Assembly: GCA_004362315.1 (NCBI GenBank) | Contig: SNWL01000004.1 | Span: forward strand, 372,001 to 436,000 | From: Mycobacterium sp. BK086 | GTDB taxonomy: Bacteria > Actinomycetota > Actinomycetes > Mycobacteriales > Mycobacteriaceae | Reading direction: 5' to 3' | Length of the DNA stretch: 64,000 nt | In this document: in pieces, positions 17,756 through 28,069 of the stretch | Layout: every line of letters begins with the position of its first letter | Position numbering within the stretch: position 1 is the stretch's first letter | Made by a program: the position numbers and the translations under genes | Notes under the pieces: generated by a model | What the model saw: the letters and a program-made list of their open reading frames with translations, nothing else | Told to the model about the DNA's origin: nothing | The model's database searches: none

Positions 17756-18322
17756 CTACAGCCAGGTGTCGGGTGTGGTGGTGGTGAGGAAGGCGTCGAG
17801 GTCGTCGCGCCATTGCGCCGGGGTGTTCTTGTCCGGCTCGATACCGGTGTACTCGCCGCGATAGAAGAGCAGCGGCCGCGGCTTCTTCTTAGGGACCTCG
17901 GACAGAGAGTGCACCGCACCGAACACCACGAAGTGATCACCGCCGTCGGTCACCGAGTGCACGGTGCAGTCGATGTGCGCCAGCGTGCCGTCGATCACCG
18001 GAGACCCGAGTTTACTTGGGGTCCAGTCGATTCCACCGAACTTGTCCGGCTCCTTCGACCCGAACCGGGCCGAAACGTGCTGCTGCTTCTCGTGCAGGAT
18101 GTTGACGCAGAACTTGCCGCTGGCCTCGATCGCGGCCCAGGACCGCGACACCTTGGTCGGGCAGAACAGCACCAGCGGCGGATCGAGCGACAAGGCGGCG
18201 AACGACTGGCAGGCGAATCCGACCGGCGTGTCGTCGTGGACCGTCGTGATGATCGTGATGCCGGTGCAGAACTGCCCCAGCACGTGGCGGAACGTGCGGG
18301 GGTCGATATCCGCGGCGGACAT
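17756..18322 (-). CDS. hsaB: HsaB, flavin reductase component of 3-HSA hydroxylase
   Basis: This 188-residue flavin reductase-like protein (Rv3567c type) supplies reduced FMN to HsaA for hydroxylation of the phenolic 9,10-seco-steroid. FRHVLGQFCTGITIITT near residue 10 and LSLDPPLVLFCP near 45 are typical of the family. Last gene of hsaA-hsaD-hsaC-hsaB, three bases after hsaC. Confidence 0.92.
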   Translation of the reverse strand: MSAADIDPRTFRHVLGQFCTGITIITTVHDDTPVGFACQSFAALSLDPPLVLFCPTKVSRSWAAIEASGKFCVNILHEKQQHVSARFGSKEPDKFGGIDWTPSKLGSPVIDGTLAHIDCTVHSVTDGGDHFVVFGAVHSLSEVPKKKPRPLLFYRGEYTGIEPDKNTPAQWRDDLDAFLTTTTPDTWL

Positions 18323-18325
18323 CGG

Positions 18326-20124
<1,799 letters not shown>

Positions 20125-21309
20125 TTACACCATCGTGTCGCCGAGCGGCAGCCCGAATGCCTGGTTGCCGAACATCACGTAGGCGCGCTCGGCGTCGTTG
20201 GCGGCGTGCACCCGGCCGGCGTGTGCGTCTCGCCAGAACCGTTGCAGCGCAGTGTCAGTGCCGAGCGCGGTGGCGCCGGCAGACTCGAAGAGCCGGTCGA
20301 CGGATGCGATCGCCCGCTGGGTGGCACGAACCTGGTCGCGGCGGGCCTTGGCGCGCAGCTCCAAGGGAATGTCCTCGCCGGCCAGCAGCAGCTTGTACTC
20401 GGCGGCCAGGTTGCCCGACAGCTGGGTCCAGGCCGCGTCGATATCGCTGGACGCTTCGGCAATGCGGACCTTGGCGAACGGATCGTCCTTGGCCTTCTCA
20501 CCGGCGTACGCGGCGCGGACCCGCTTGCCCTGGTGCTCGACGTGAGCGTCGTAGGCGCCGTAGGCCATTCCGACGATCGGCGTCGAGATCGTCGTGGGAT
20601 GCATGGTGCCCCACGGCATCTTGTACACCGGTGCGGTGTTGGTCTGCAGCCCGGGCGAAGCCAGATCACCCATCGCCTTGAACGACGTGAACCGGTGTCG
20701 CGGAACGAACACGTCCTTCATCACCAGGGTGTTGGAGCCGGTGCCCTTCAGGCCCACCACGTGCCAGTCGTCCTCGATGCGGTAATCGCTGATCGGGACG
20801 AGGAAGCTGCCGAAGTCCACCGGGCGCCCGTCCTTGATGACCGGGCCACCGACGAAGGTCCAGGTGGCGTGGTCACATCCCGAGGACCAGTGCCAGGCGC
20901 CGTTCACGAGGTAGCCGCCGTCGGTGACGACGCCCGCGCCCATCGGAGCGTAGGACGAGGAGATGCGGACAGTCGGATCCGCACTCCAGACGTCTTCCTG
21001 GGCCTGCTGGTCGAAGTGCGCCAAGTGCCAGTTGTGCACACCGAGGATGCCGGCCACCCAGCCGGTCGACCCGCAGGCGCTGGCGAGCCGTCGGACGGCC
21101 TCGTAGAACATCGTCGGGTCGCTCTGCAGGCCGCCCCACTGCTCGGGCTGGAGCAGTTTGAAGAACCCGACCTCGTCGAGTTCGGCGATCGTGGCATCGG
21201 GGATGCGGCGCAGGTCCTCGGTTTCCTGAGCGCGCTCGCGCAGCTTTGGCAGCAGTTCGTCGATGCCGGTGAGAACCGACTCGGCGTCACGCTGTTGAAT
21301 AGACGTCAC
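20125..21309 (-). CDS. hsaA: HsaA, oxygenase component of 3-HSA 4-hydroxylase
   Basis: This 394-residue flavin-dependent monooxygenase has the acyl-CoA dehydrogenase fold (Rv3570c type) and hydroxylates 3-HSA to the catechol, using flavin reduced by HsaB. WVAGILGVHNWHLAHF near residue 83 and SGCDHATWTFVGGPV near 142 are characteristic. The GTG start follows gggagg (21321-21316). First gene of the hsaADCB operon, with a KstR box over its predicted -10. Confidence 0.93.
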   Translation of the reverse strand: MTSIQQRDAESVLTGIDELLPKLRERAQETEDLRRIPDATIAELDEVGFFKLLQPEQWGGLQSDPTMFYEAVRRLASACGSTGWVAGILGVHNWHLAHFDQQAQEDVWSADPTVRISSSYAPMGAGVVTDGGYLVNGAWHWSSGCDHATWTFVGGPVIKDGRPVDFGSFLVPISDYRIEDDWHVVGLKGTGSNTLVMKDVFVPRHRFTSFKAMGDLASPGLQTNTAPVYKMPWGTMHPTTISTPIVGMAYGAYDAHVEHQGKRVRAAYAGEKAKDDPFAKVRIAEASSDIDAAWTQLSGNLAAEYKLLLAGEDIPLELRAKARRDQVRATQRAIASVDRLFESAGATALGTDTALQRFWRDAHAGRVHAANDAERAYVMFGNQAFGLPLGDTMV

Positions 21310-21341
21310 TGCATGCCTCCCAGAAGTGCGTTACTGGACCA

Positions 21342-21359
21342 AGACTAGAACACGTTACT
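21342..21359 (-). promoter_or_regulatory. hsaA promoter with overlapping KstR box
   Basis: TAGAACACGTTACT (21346-21359, plus strand) matches the KstR consensus TnnAACnnGTTnnA except at the last base. On the minus strand TAGTCT (21347-21342) fits a -10 and gives +1 at 21335, a 26-base leader containing the gggagg site. Operator and -10 overlap by two bases, so repression is direct. Confidence 0.75.
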
Positions 21360-21413
21360 CTTTGTGTCGAGCAGCGCGAGCCTGCGGCTGGTAGCGATAT
21401 GTAAAGCGATTTC

Positions 21414-21427
21414 TGTAACCTGTTCTA
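21414..21427 (+). promoter_or_regulatory. KstR box upstream of kshB
   Basis: TGTAACCTGTTCTA matches TnnAACnnGTTnnA at every fixed position. TAACCT inside it (21416-21421) fits TANNNT and would start transcription at 21428, 26 bases before the kshB GTG. This is the second box in the hsaA-kshB intergenic region, giving each promoter its own site. Confidence 0.82.
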
Positions 21428-21453
21428 GTTGGCTGGAGGGAAGGCTAAGCAAC

Positions 21454-22521
21454 GTGACACAGGTTCCACCGGACGAGCCACTGGGCAGCCATGTGCTCGA
21501 GTTGGAAGTGACCGACGTCGTCGAGGAGACCGACGATTCGCGATCACTGGTGTTCGGGGTACCCGCCGGCGCGGACATTCCCGCCGATCGCCTCAAGTAC
21601 GCACCCGGCCAATTCCTGACGCTGCGCGTCCCCAGCGACCGCACCGGTTCGGTGGCCCGCTGCTATTCGCTGTGCAGCTCGCCGTTCACCGACGACGCCC
21701 TGACCGTCACCATCAAGCGCACCGTCGACGGCTACGCGTCGAACTGGCTGTGCGATCACGCGTACCGCGGTATGAAGATGCACGTCCTGGCCCCGTCGGG
21801 CACGTTCGTGCCCAAGACGCTGGACGCCGACTTCCTGCTCATCGCGGCGGGCAGCGGGATCACCCCGATGCTGGCCATTTGCAAGTCGGCGCTCTCCCAG
21901 GGCAGTGGCCAGGTCACCTTGCTCTACGCCAACCGCGACGAGAAGTCGGTGATCTTCGCCAGCACGCTGCGCGACCTGGCCGCCAAATACCCCGACCGCC
22001 TGAGCGTCGTGCACTGGCTGGAATCGGTCCAGGGTCTGCCCAGCGTCGCGGCGCTGAGCAAGCTGATGGCGCCGTACACCGACCGGCAGGCGTTCATCTG
22101 CGGGCCCGGCCCGTTCATGAACGCCGCCGAGGAGGCCCTGTCGGCGCTGTCCGTCCCGGCCAAGCAGGTGCACATCGAGGTGTTCCGCTCGCTGGAGACC
22201 GATCCGTTCGCCGCGGTGAAGATCGAAGACGAGGGTGACGAGCCGCCGGCCACCGCCGTCGTCGAGCTCGACGGGCAGACCCACACCGTGTCGTGGCCGC
22301 GCAGCGCCAAACTGCTCGACGTGCTCCTCGACAAGGGGCTCGACGTGCCGTTCTCGTGCCGCGAGGGGCATTGCGGCGCGTGCGCGGTGGTCAAGCGCAG
22401 CGGCGACGTCGAGATGGACGTCAACGATGTCCTCGAGCCCAGCGATATCGAAGAGGGGCTGATCCTGAGCTGCCAGGCCAGGCCGACCTCCGATTCGGTG
22501 GAAGTCACCTACGACGAATAG
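21454..22521 (+). CDS. kshB: KshB, reductase of 3-ketosteroid 9alpha-hydroxylase
   Basis: This 355-residue reductase (Rv3571 type) passes NADH electrons through FAD and a plant-type [2Fe-2S] cluster to KshA, the oxygenase that opens ring B. The FAD motif RCYSLCSSPF is near residue 68, the NAD site GSGITPML near 135 and the cluster cysteines CREGHCGACAV plus a distal LSCQA near 305-345. GTG 21454 follows ggaggg. The longer open frame would start inside the KstR-controlled promoter. Confidence 0.93.
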   Translation: MTQVPPDEPLGSHVLELEVTDVVEETDDSRSLVFGVPAGADIPADRLKYAPGQFLTLRVPSDRTGSVARCYSLCSSPFTDDALTVTIKRTVDGYASNWLCDHAYRGMKMHVLAPSGTFVPKTLDADFLLIAAGSGITPMLAICKSALSQGSGQVTLLYANRDEKSVIFASTLRDLAAKYPDRLSVVHWLESVQGLPSVAALSKLMAPYTDRQAFICGPGPFMNAAEEALSALSVPAKQVHIEVFRSLETDPFAAVKIEDEGDEPPATAVVELDGQTHTVSWPRSAKLLDVLLDKGLDVPFSCREGHCGACAVVKRSGDVEMDVNDVLEPSDIEEGLILSCQARPTSDSVEVTYDE

Positions 22522-22560
22522 CTCGGCGCTAGGTTGTCATCAGGTGTCGGGGAGCTGGCG

Positions 22561-23118
22561 ATGACGATGGGACACCACAGCATGGGGCTTCCTCGCGTGA
22601 TGGGCACACTGGTGACGGCGGGTCTGGCGATCACGCTCGCGCCACCGGCGGGTGCGGCCGTCGATACCGCTGACACCTCGTTCCCGGTCAACGACACCAC
22701 TCAGCTCGAGATGCACGCCCGGGTGGACTGTTCGATCGCGGCCAAGACATGCGAGTTCTCCACATCGGCCAATCTCCGTACACCCGAAGGGGTCACCGGG
22801 TTTCCGGATGATCTGTGGGCCAAGCAGAGCACCGAGATCCGCTCGATGGACCGGACCACCTACCTCGACGTGAAGGCGTACGGCGGCCCGTTCACGAAGG
22901 TGTTCAAAGAGGGCGGGCCCGACGTCATCACCACGATGTACTTCGGCGGCGGGCCACCGGACAAGTACGTGACGACCGGAACCATTTGGCCCACAGACTA
23001 TTCCACGGGTCAGCCGCGGACCGAGGGCACAGTGATCGTGTGCGCGCACGTGCAGGTGGTCTACAGCGGGGTGAACATCACCTCGCCGAGCACCTGCGCC
23101 CAGCCTCGGTTCTCCTAG
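22561..23118 (+). CDS. Secreted protein of unknown function (Rv3572-like)
   Basis: This 185-residue protein has an N-terminal signal peptide (hydrophobic residues about 14-32, predicted cleavage after PPAGAA). The mature part is acidic-neutral with four Cys residues in two visible pairs (CSIAAKTC early; a Cys in IVCAHVQ and one near CAQPRFS late), suggesting disulphide bonds outside the membrane. ATG 22561 follows ggggag by six bases. Position between kshB and fadE34 matches Rv3572. No catalytic motif is recognised. Its TAG shares a CTAG with the fadE34 stop. Confidence 0.75.
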   Translation: MTMGHHSMGLPRVMGTLVTAGLAITLAPPAGAAVDTADTSFPVNDTTQLEMHARVDCSIAAKTCEFSTSANLRTPEGVTGFPDDLWAKQSTEIRSMDRTTYLDVKAYGGPFTKVFKEGGPDVITTMYFGGGPPDKYVTTGTIWPTDYSTGQPRTEGTVIVCAHVQVVYSGVNITSPSTCAQPRFS

Positions 23119-25220
23119 CGGGGCAGCCCCAGTAGTCGTTCGCCGGCGAGCGTGAGCAGGATCTGCTCGGTGCCGCCGGCAATGGTCAGGCACCGGGTGT
23201 TGAGGAAGTCGTGCACGTACCCGTCGATGAGGAGGCCACCCGACTCGCACAGTTCCTGACGGAATTCGGCGAGGGCTTGACGGTGTCGCACGCCAATCAG
23301 CTTGCGCGCGCTGGCTTCTGCGCTGGTGTCGTGACCGCCGACGGCCAGCTGTGCGATCCGCTGGTCGAGCAGCGAGCCCGCCTGCGCGGACAGGATCAGC
23401 TTGGCGGTCTGGTCGGCCAGGGCGGTGTCGAGCTCGCGCTCGGCGACCGTGCGCAGCATCTCCTCGACCGGGTTGCCCAGTGCGGTGCCCTGCGCCATCG
23501 CGACCCGCTCGTTGGCCAGGGTGGTGCGGGCCAGCCGCCAGCCGTCGTTCACGGTGCCGACCACCATCTCGTCGGGCACGAAGACGTCGTCGAAGAACAC
23601 CTCGTTGAACAGCTCGTCGCCGGTGATCTCGCGCAGCGGCCGGACCAAGAGGCCCGGCGAGCGCATATCGATCAGGAAGTAGGTGATGCCCTTATGTTTG
23701 GGGGCGTCGGGATCGGTGCGCGCCAGGCACACACCCCAGTGCGCCTTCTGCGCGGCCGAGGTCCACACCTTCTGCCCGGTGAGCTTCCAACCACCTTCGG
23801 CGCGAACAGCTTTGGTGCGCAGTGCGGCCAGATCCGACCCGGCACCCGGCTCGGAGAACAGCTGGCACCAGATGATGTCGCCGCGCAGGGTGGCCGGCAC
23901 GAACTGTTCGATCTGTTCGGGGGTGCCGCCCTCGAGGATCGTCGGCACTGCCCACCAGCCGATCACCAGATCGGGGCGTTGCACGTCGACCTTGGCCAGT
24001 TCGGAGTCGATGAGCAGCTGCTCGGCCGGCGAGGCTTCGCGGCCGTACGGCTTGGGCCAGTGCGGGGCGAGCAAGCCGGTCTCGGCCAGCGCGGGCTGCC
24101 GCTTGTCGGCCGGAAGTTTCGCCACTTCAGCTGCGGCAGCGGCAATTTCGGGCTGCAGATGCGCGACCGACTCCAAGTCGATGTGCAGCTCGCGGCGCGC
24201 ACCGTCCAGCGTCAGTGCGGCAACGCGGCGCAGCCATTTCGGGCGGCCACCCATGATCTGGCTGATGCTGTAGGCACGGCGCAGGTACAGATGAGCGTCG
24301 TGCTCCCAGGTGATTCCGATACCGCCGAGCACCTGGATGCAGTCCTTGGCGTTGACCGTGGCCGACTCGATGCCGATCGCGGCGGCAATGGCGGCGGCGA
24401 TGGCGAGCTGCTCGTCGTCGCTACCGGACGCGGCGACCGCGGCGTCCGCGGCGGCGACGGCGGCCTGCTGTGAGCGCAGCAGCATCTCGGCGCACATGTG
24501 CTTGATGGCCTGGAAGCTGCCGATCGGCTTGCCGAACTGCTCGCGCACCTTGGCGTACTCGACCGCGGTGTCCAGCGTCCAGCGCGCCAGGCCGGCCGTC
24601 TCGGCGGCCAGCACGGTGGCGGTGAGGTCTTCGAACCGGCGGCGCGATACCGGCAGCGTCGCCGCGGGTGCGGCGTGAAGCGTCACCTTGGCCAGCGGGC
24701 GGGAGAAATCGGTGGCGGCGAGCAGCTCAACGGTCACGCCGTCGGCGCCGGCGTCGACCACGACGACGTCGTCACCCACCGGCAACAGCAGCACACCGGC
24801 CGGATCCGCCCCCAGCACGTACTCGGCGGTGCCCGACACGCGGTCGCCGTCGAGCGCGAGATCCGCGGCAAGGGCCAGGCCCGCGGTGGACTCCCCCGCC
24901 ATCAGGGCTTCGAGCAGTTCGGGGTCGGCGACCACCAGCGTGGCCACCACCGTGGTCGCGACCGGACCGGGGATCAGCGCCCGCGCGGCCTCCTCGACCA
25001 TGGCGCAGACATCCTGGATGGACCCGCCGGCACCGCCGGCGTCCTCGGAGACCGCGACACCGAACAGGCCCAGCTCAGCCAGGCCGCGATACACCGGACG
25101 CCAGGCGTCGGGTGTGCCGTGTTCGACCTCGCGGACCGCGGCATAGGCGCCGGAAGAGGCGGCCCAGCTGCGGACCAACTCGCGGGCGGCAAACTGTTCG
25201 TCGGTGAGGGTCGCAGACAC
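23115..25220 (-). CDS. fadE34: FadE34 (ChsE3), two-domain acyl-CoA dehydrogenase for the steroid side chain
   Basis: This 701-residue protein is a fusion of two acyl-CoA dehydrogenase-like units (Rv3573c type). The first half carries YAKVREQFGKPIGSFQAIKH near residue 215 and QVLGGIGITWEHDAHLYLRR near 298. The second carries WCQLFSEPGAGSDLAALRT near 450 and the terminal LTIAGGTEQILL. In M. tuberculosis the enzyme dehydrogenates steroid side-chain CoA thioesters (the C5 side-chain stage). The GTG start follows aggag. Divergent from kstR across a perfect KstR box. Confidence 0.92.
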   Translation of the reverse strand: MSATLTDEQFAARELVRSWAASSGAYAAVREVEHGTPDAWRPVYRGLAELGLFGVAVSEDAGGAGGSIQDVCAMVEEAARALIPGPVATTVVATLVVADPELLEALMAGESTAGLALAADLALDGDRVSGTAEYVLGADPAGVLLLPVGDDVVVVDAGADGVTVELLAATDFSRPLAKVTLHAAPAATLPVSRRRFEDLTATVLAAETAGLARWTLDTAVEYAKVREQFGKPIGSFQAIKHMCAEMLLRSQQAAVAAADAAVAASGSDDEQLAIAAAIAAAIGIESATVNAKDCIQVLGGIGITWEHDAHLYLRRAYSISQIMGGRPKWLRRVAALTLDGARRELHIDLESVAHLQPEIAAAAAEVAKLPADKRQPALAETGLLAPHWPKPYGREASPAEQLLIDSELAKVDVQRPDLVIGWWAVPTILEGGTPEQIEQFVPATLRGDIIWCQLFSEPGAGSDLAALRTKAVRAEGGWKLTGQKVWTSAAQKAHWGVCLARTDPDAPKHKGITYFLIDMRSPGLLVRPLREITGDELFNEVFFDDVFVPDEMVVGTVNDGWRLARTTLANERVAMAQGTALGNPVEEMLRTVAERELDTALADQTAKLILSAQAGSLLDQRIAQLAVGGHDTSAEASARKLIGVRHRQALAEFRQELCESGGLLIDGYVHDFLNTRCLTIAGGTEQILLTLAGERLLGLPR

Positions 25221-25274
25221 CGTCGGCTCCTAGGGTTCACAAAGCACGGGCGCTGAAAGATCTTCTCGGCCCAC

Positions 25275-25288
25275 TAGAACGTGTTCTA
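25275..25288. promoter_or_regulatory. Perfect palindromic KstR operator between fadE34 and kstR
   Basis: TAGAACGTGTTCTA is a full match to TnnAACnnGTTnnA, with 6-base arms TAGAAC/GTTCTA around GT. It lies 55 bases before fadE34 and about 145 before kstR, implying repression of fadE34 and autoregulation. Confidence 0.9.
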
Positions 25289-25432
25289 ATAGTGCCAGCG
25301 ATCAACAGTCAAGTCGACCGGCATCGCAGCAGGACACGCGGCCGTCCAGGGGGACGCAGAGGTACGCGACGCAGTGTAGCGATGCGTATCGTTTCCTCCA
25401 GAAACGGCCCTTGGAAGGAGCTGACCGCACCC

Positions 25433-26098
25433 ATGTCATCGCCAGCGCAGAAATCGTCGGCAGGCGGTGCGGGTTCGCAGCCACGCGAGGTGATGCCGGT
25501 GTCAGTTCTCGCCGAATCAGAACTCGGGTCAGAAGCCCAGCGTGAGCGCCGCAAGCGCATCCTGGACGCGACCATGGCGATCGCCTCCAAAGGCGGCTAC
25601 GAGGCCGTTCAGATGCGCGCGGTGGCCGATCGGGCTGACGTGGCCGTCGGCACGCTGTACCGCTACTTCCCGTCGAAGGTCCACCTGCTGGTTTCGGCTC
25701 TGGCCCGGGAGTTCGAGCGCATCGACTCCAAGACCGACCGGTCGGTGGTGGCCGGCGGTTCACCGTTCCATCGGCTGAGCTTCATGGTCAGCAAGCTGAA
25801 CCGGGCGATGCAGCGCAACCCGCTGCTGACCGAGGCCATGACGCGGGCCTACGTGTTCGCCGATGCCTCGGCTGCCGGTGAGGTTGATCACGTCGAGAAG
25901 ATCATCGACAGCATGTTCGCCCGCGCCATGAGCGACGGCGAGCCGACCGAGGACCAGTACCACATCGCCCGGGTGATCTCCGATGTGTGGCTGTCCAACC
26001 TGCTGGCTTGGCTGACCCGCCGGGCCTCGGCAACCGACGTCAGCAAACGACTCGATCTCGCCGTGCGCCTGCTGATCGGCGACGACGGCGAGTCCTAG
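25433..26098 (+). CDS. kstR: KstR, TetR-family repressor of cholesterol catabolism
   Basis: This protein of about 221 residues is the Rv3574 counterpart. The core from VLAESELGSEAQRERRKRI onward is nearly identical to known KstR, with the HTH at MRAVADRADVAVGTLYRYF. KstR releases DNA on binding a 3-oxo-cholestenoyl-CoA. ATG 25433 is preceded by ggaaggag and gives a Ser/Ala/Gly-rich N-terminal extension of about 20 residues; ATG 25493 would match the shorter published protein. Without a 5'-end map the start stays uncertain. Confidence 0.9.
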   Translation: MSSPAQKSSAGGAGSQPREVMPVSVLAESELGSEAQRERRKRILDATMAIASKGGYEAVQMRAVADRADVAVGTLYRYFPSKVHLLVSALAREFERIDSKTDRSVVAGGSPFHRLSFMVSKLNRAMQRNPLLTEAMTRAYVFADASAAGEVDHVEKIIDSMFARAMSDGEPTEDQYHIARVISDVWLSNLLAWLTRRASATDVSKRLDLAVRLLIGDDGES

Positions 26099-26104
26099 GA
26101 CCCC

Positions 26105-26863
26105 GTGCCCGATCTCCCAGACGATGTGCATAGCGCGCTGATCGACGTCGCCCGCGTGCCCCGGTTGTTGGTGGCATCCGATTTCGACGGCACCGTCGCG
26201 CCGATCGTGTCCAACCCGGGCGACGCCCGGCCCATCCCGGCCGCCGCCGAGGCTTTGGCGGCGCTCGCGACACTGCCGTCGACGAGTGCCGCCCTGATTT
26301 CCGGACGGGCACTGCGCGACCTGCGGGTGCTCTCCGGGGCGCCCGACGTCGTGCACCTGGTGGGCAGCCACGGCTCGGAGTTCGACGCCGGCTTCCTGGA
26401 TGCGATCGACGACTCGGCCAAGGCGCTACTGGCCGAGCTCGAACAGACGATGACCGCCTTGACCCAGCGCTATCCCGGCGCGACGGTGGAGATCAAACCA
26501 GTCAGCGTCGCCTTCCACGTCCGCAACGCCGATCCCGGGCACGCCCAGCAGGCGCTGGACGATGCGCTGAATGCGGTGCGGGACTGGGATATTCACATCA
26601 CCGAGGGCAAGGCGGTCCGCGAGTTCGCCGTCATCGACACCGACAAGGGCGCCGCGCTCGACCAGCTGCGGCAGGCGGCCGAGGCGAATGCGGTGGTGTT
26701 CTTCGGCGACGATGTCACCGACGAGAAGGCGTTCGCCAGGCTGACCGACGACGACATCGGGGTGAAGGTGGGACCTGGTGACACCCTGGCCCGCTACCGC
26801 GTGGACTCCCCCGACGATGTCGCGACCGCGCTGAGCGTGCTGCTGCACGCTCGCTCACGTTAG
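26105..26863 (+). CDS. otsB: Trehalose-6-phosphate phosphatase (OtsB family)
   Basis: This 252-residue HAD-superfamily phosphatase makes trehalose from trehalose-6-phosphate. Motif I VASDFDGTVAPI is near residue 23, ISGRALRDL near 65, GSHGSEFD near 88 and the metal motif FFGDDVTDEKAF near 200. It lacks the long N-terminal extension of mycobacterial OtsB1/OtsB2-type proteins, so it is a compact form. Six bases after kstR; its TAG overlaps the lacI TAA in a TTAG. Confidence 0.85.
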   Translation: MPDLPDDVHSALIDVARVPRLLVASDFDGTVAPIVSNPGDARPIPAAAEALAALATLPSTSAALISGRALRDLRVLSGAPDVVHLVGSHGSEFDAGFLDAIDDSAKALLAELEQTMTALTQRYPGATVEIKPVSVAFHVRNADPGHAQQALDDALNAVRDWDIHITEGKAVREFAVIDTDKGAALDQLRQAAEANAVVFFGDDVTDEKAFARLTDDDIGVKVGPGDTLARYRVDSPDDVATALSVLLHARSR

Positions 26864-27960
26864 GCCGGCGGGCCCGCCGTTCGCCCGCGCACCAATTCGG
26901 TGGGCAGCACGTCGATCACCGGCAGGCCGTCGCGTGGTGGGCTGTGCAGCAGCCGGCCGGCGCGCTTGCCCTTCTCCAGGCTGTTCTGCGAGACAGTCGT
27001 CAAGCCTCGGCTCAGCGCCTCCGGAATCCCGTCGAACCCGGTGACCGTCATCTTCCCGGGCACGTAAATGCCATGGGCGCGTAGGTAATCCATCGCCGCT
27101 ATGGCGAGCACGTCCGCGGTACACATCAACGCGGTGATCCTCGGGTTGGTCTGCAGCGCCAGCTCGGCGGCCACCGCACCCGAGGCGGGCAGATGCTCGT
27201 AACTCTCGACGATGGTGAGTGTTTCGGGATCCAGTCCCGCCGCGGCCATCGCGTCCCGCACGCCGCCGATCCGCTCGTTCTGGACGTGAAAGTTCGAACT
27301 TTCCAAGCGTTCTGCGGTCACCAGGCCGGCGGTCTGATCGTCGACGCGCCGTTCGGTGCCCAGCCGCATGGTCAGCAGGCCGATTTCGTGATGGCCCAGA
27401 CTGATGACGTAGTCGGCGAGTTCCCTTGTGGCCGCGCGGTCGTCGATGCACACCCGTGACGCGCCTGGCACGTCCCTGGGTTGGTCCACCACGACGATCG
27501 GGACGTGGCGCTGCAGCACGGTCTGCAGATACGGGTCGTCGTCGGACGCGGCGTACACCACGAAGCCGTCCACCCCGGCACCCAGCACCGAGCTGGTGCC
27601 GTCCGAGAGGTTCCGGTCCGGCCCGACTGCCACCAGCAGCAGGCCCTGACCAACCTCCTCACACGATTCGGCAAGTCCGGCAACGAAATTCAGCGCGGCC
27701 GGATCGCTGAACGCGTAGGTCAGCGGCTCGGTGATCACCAGGCCTACCGCGCCGGCCTTGCGTGTGCGCAACGAACGGGCCACCGGATCCGGGCCGGCAT
27801 ACCCCAGCCGCTTCGCGGTGGCCAGCACCCGCTCTCGCAAATCCGCCGACAACTGGTCGGGCCGGTTATAGGCGTTGGAGATCGTGGTCCGCGAAACCTT
27901 GAGCTCGGCGGCCAATGAAGCCAGAGTCGCCCGCCGCCGCGGCGCGGGACTTCGGGACAT
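26860..27960 (-). CDS. LacI-family transcriptional regulator (Rv3575c-like)
   Basis: This 366-residue regulator has an N-terminal HTH, with LASLAAELKVSRTTISNAYN near residues 13-32 and the hinge helix around PDPVARSLRTRK. The periplasmic-binding-protein-like effector domain runs from about residue 65 to the end. It lies between otsB and the zinc transporter, as in the M. tuberculosis order. TAACCT upstream of the ATG suggests a nearly leaderless transcript. The ligand is unknown, perhaps a sugar related to the adjacent trehalose gene. Confidence 0.88.
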   Translation of the reverse strand: MSRSPAPRRRATLASLAAELKVSRTTISNAYNRPDQLSADLRERVLATAKRLGYAGPDPVARSLRTRKAGAVGLVITEPLTYAFSDPAALNFVAGLAESCEEVGQGLLLVAVGPDRNLSDGTSSVLGAGVDGFVVYAASDDDPYLQTVLQRHVPIVVVDQPRDVPGASRVCIDDRAATRELADYVISLGHHEIGLLTMRLGTERRVDDQTAGLVTAERLESSNFHVQNERIGGVRDAMAAAGLDPETLTIVESYEHLPASGAVAAELALQTNPRITALMCTADVLAIAAMDYLRAHGIYVPGKMTVTGFDGIPEALSRGLTTVSQNSLEKGKRAGRLLHSPPRDGLPVIDVLPTELVRGRTAGPPA

Positions 27961-28018
27961 GCAACGTGAGGTTAATGCATGGACTTGCGTTCGACCGGTA
28001 CCAATGCCCTAGAGTTAT

Positions 28019-28033
28019 TGGAAACGGTTTTCA
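28019..28033 (+). promoter_or_regulatory. Zur-like box upstream of the zinc ABC operon
   Basis: TGGAAACGGTTTTCA is a 7-1-7 inverted repeat with one mismatch, resembling the mycobacterial Zur consensus TGAAAATCATTTTCA. It lies 37 bases before the znuA GTG. TAGGGT (28041-28046) could be the -10. Zinc-bound Zur would shut off the operon. Confidence 0.65.
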
Positions 28034-28069
28034 TTTGTATTAGGGTTACCTGAGTTGAAAGGAGCGATC

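Noticed and set aside
23211..24473. 420-residue plus-strand frame over fadE34
   Set aside because: fadE34 has full two-domain homology on the minus strand; this frame has no recognisable domain.
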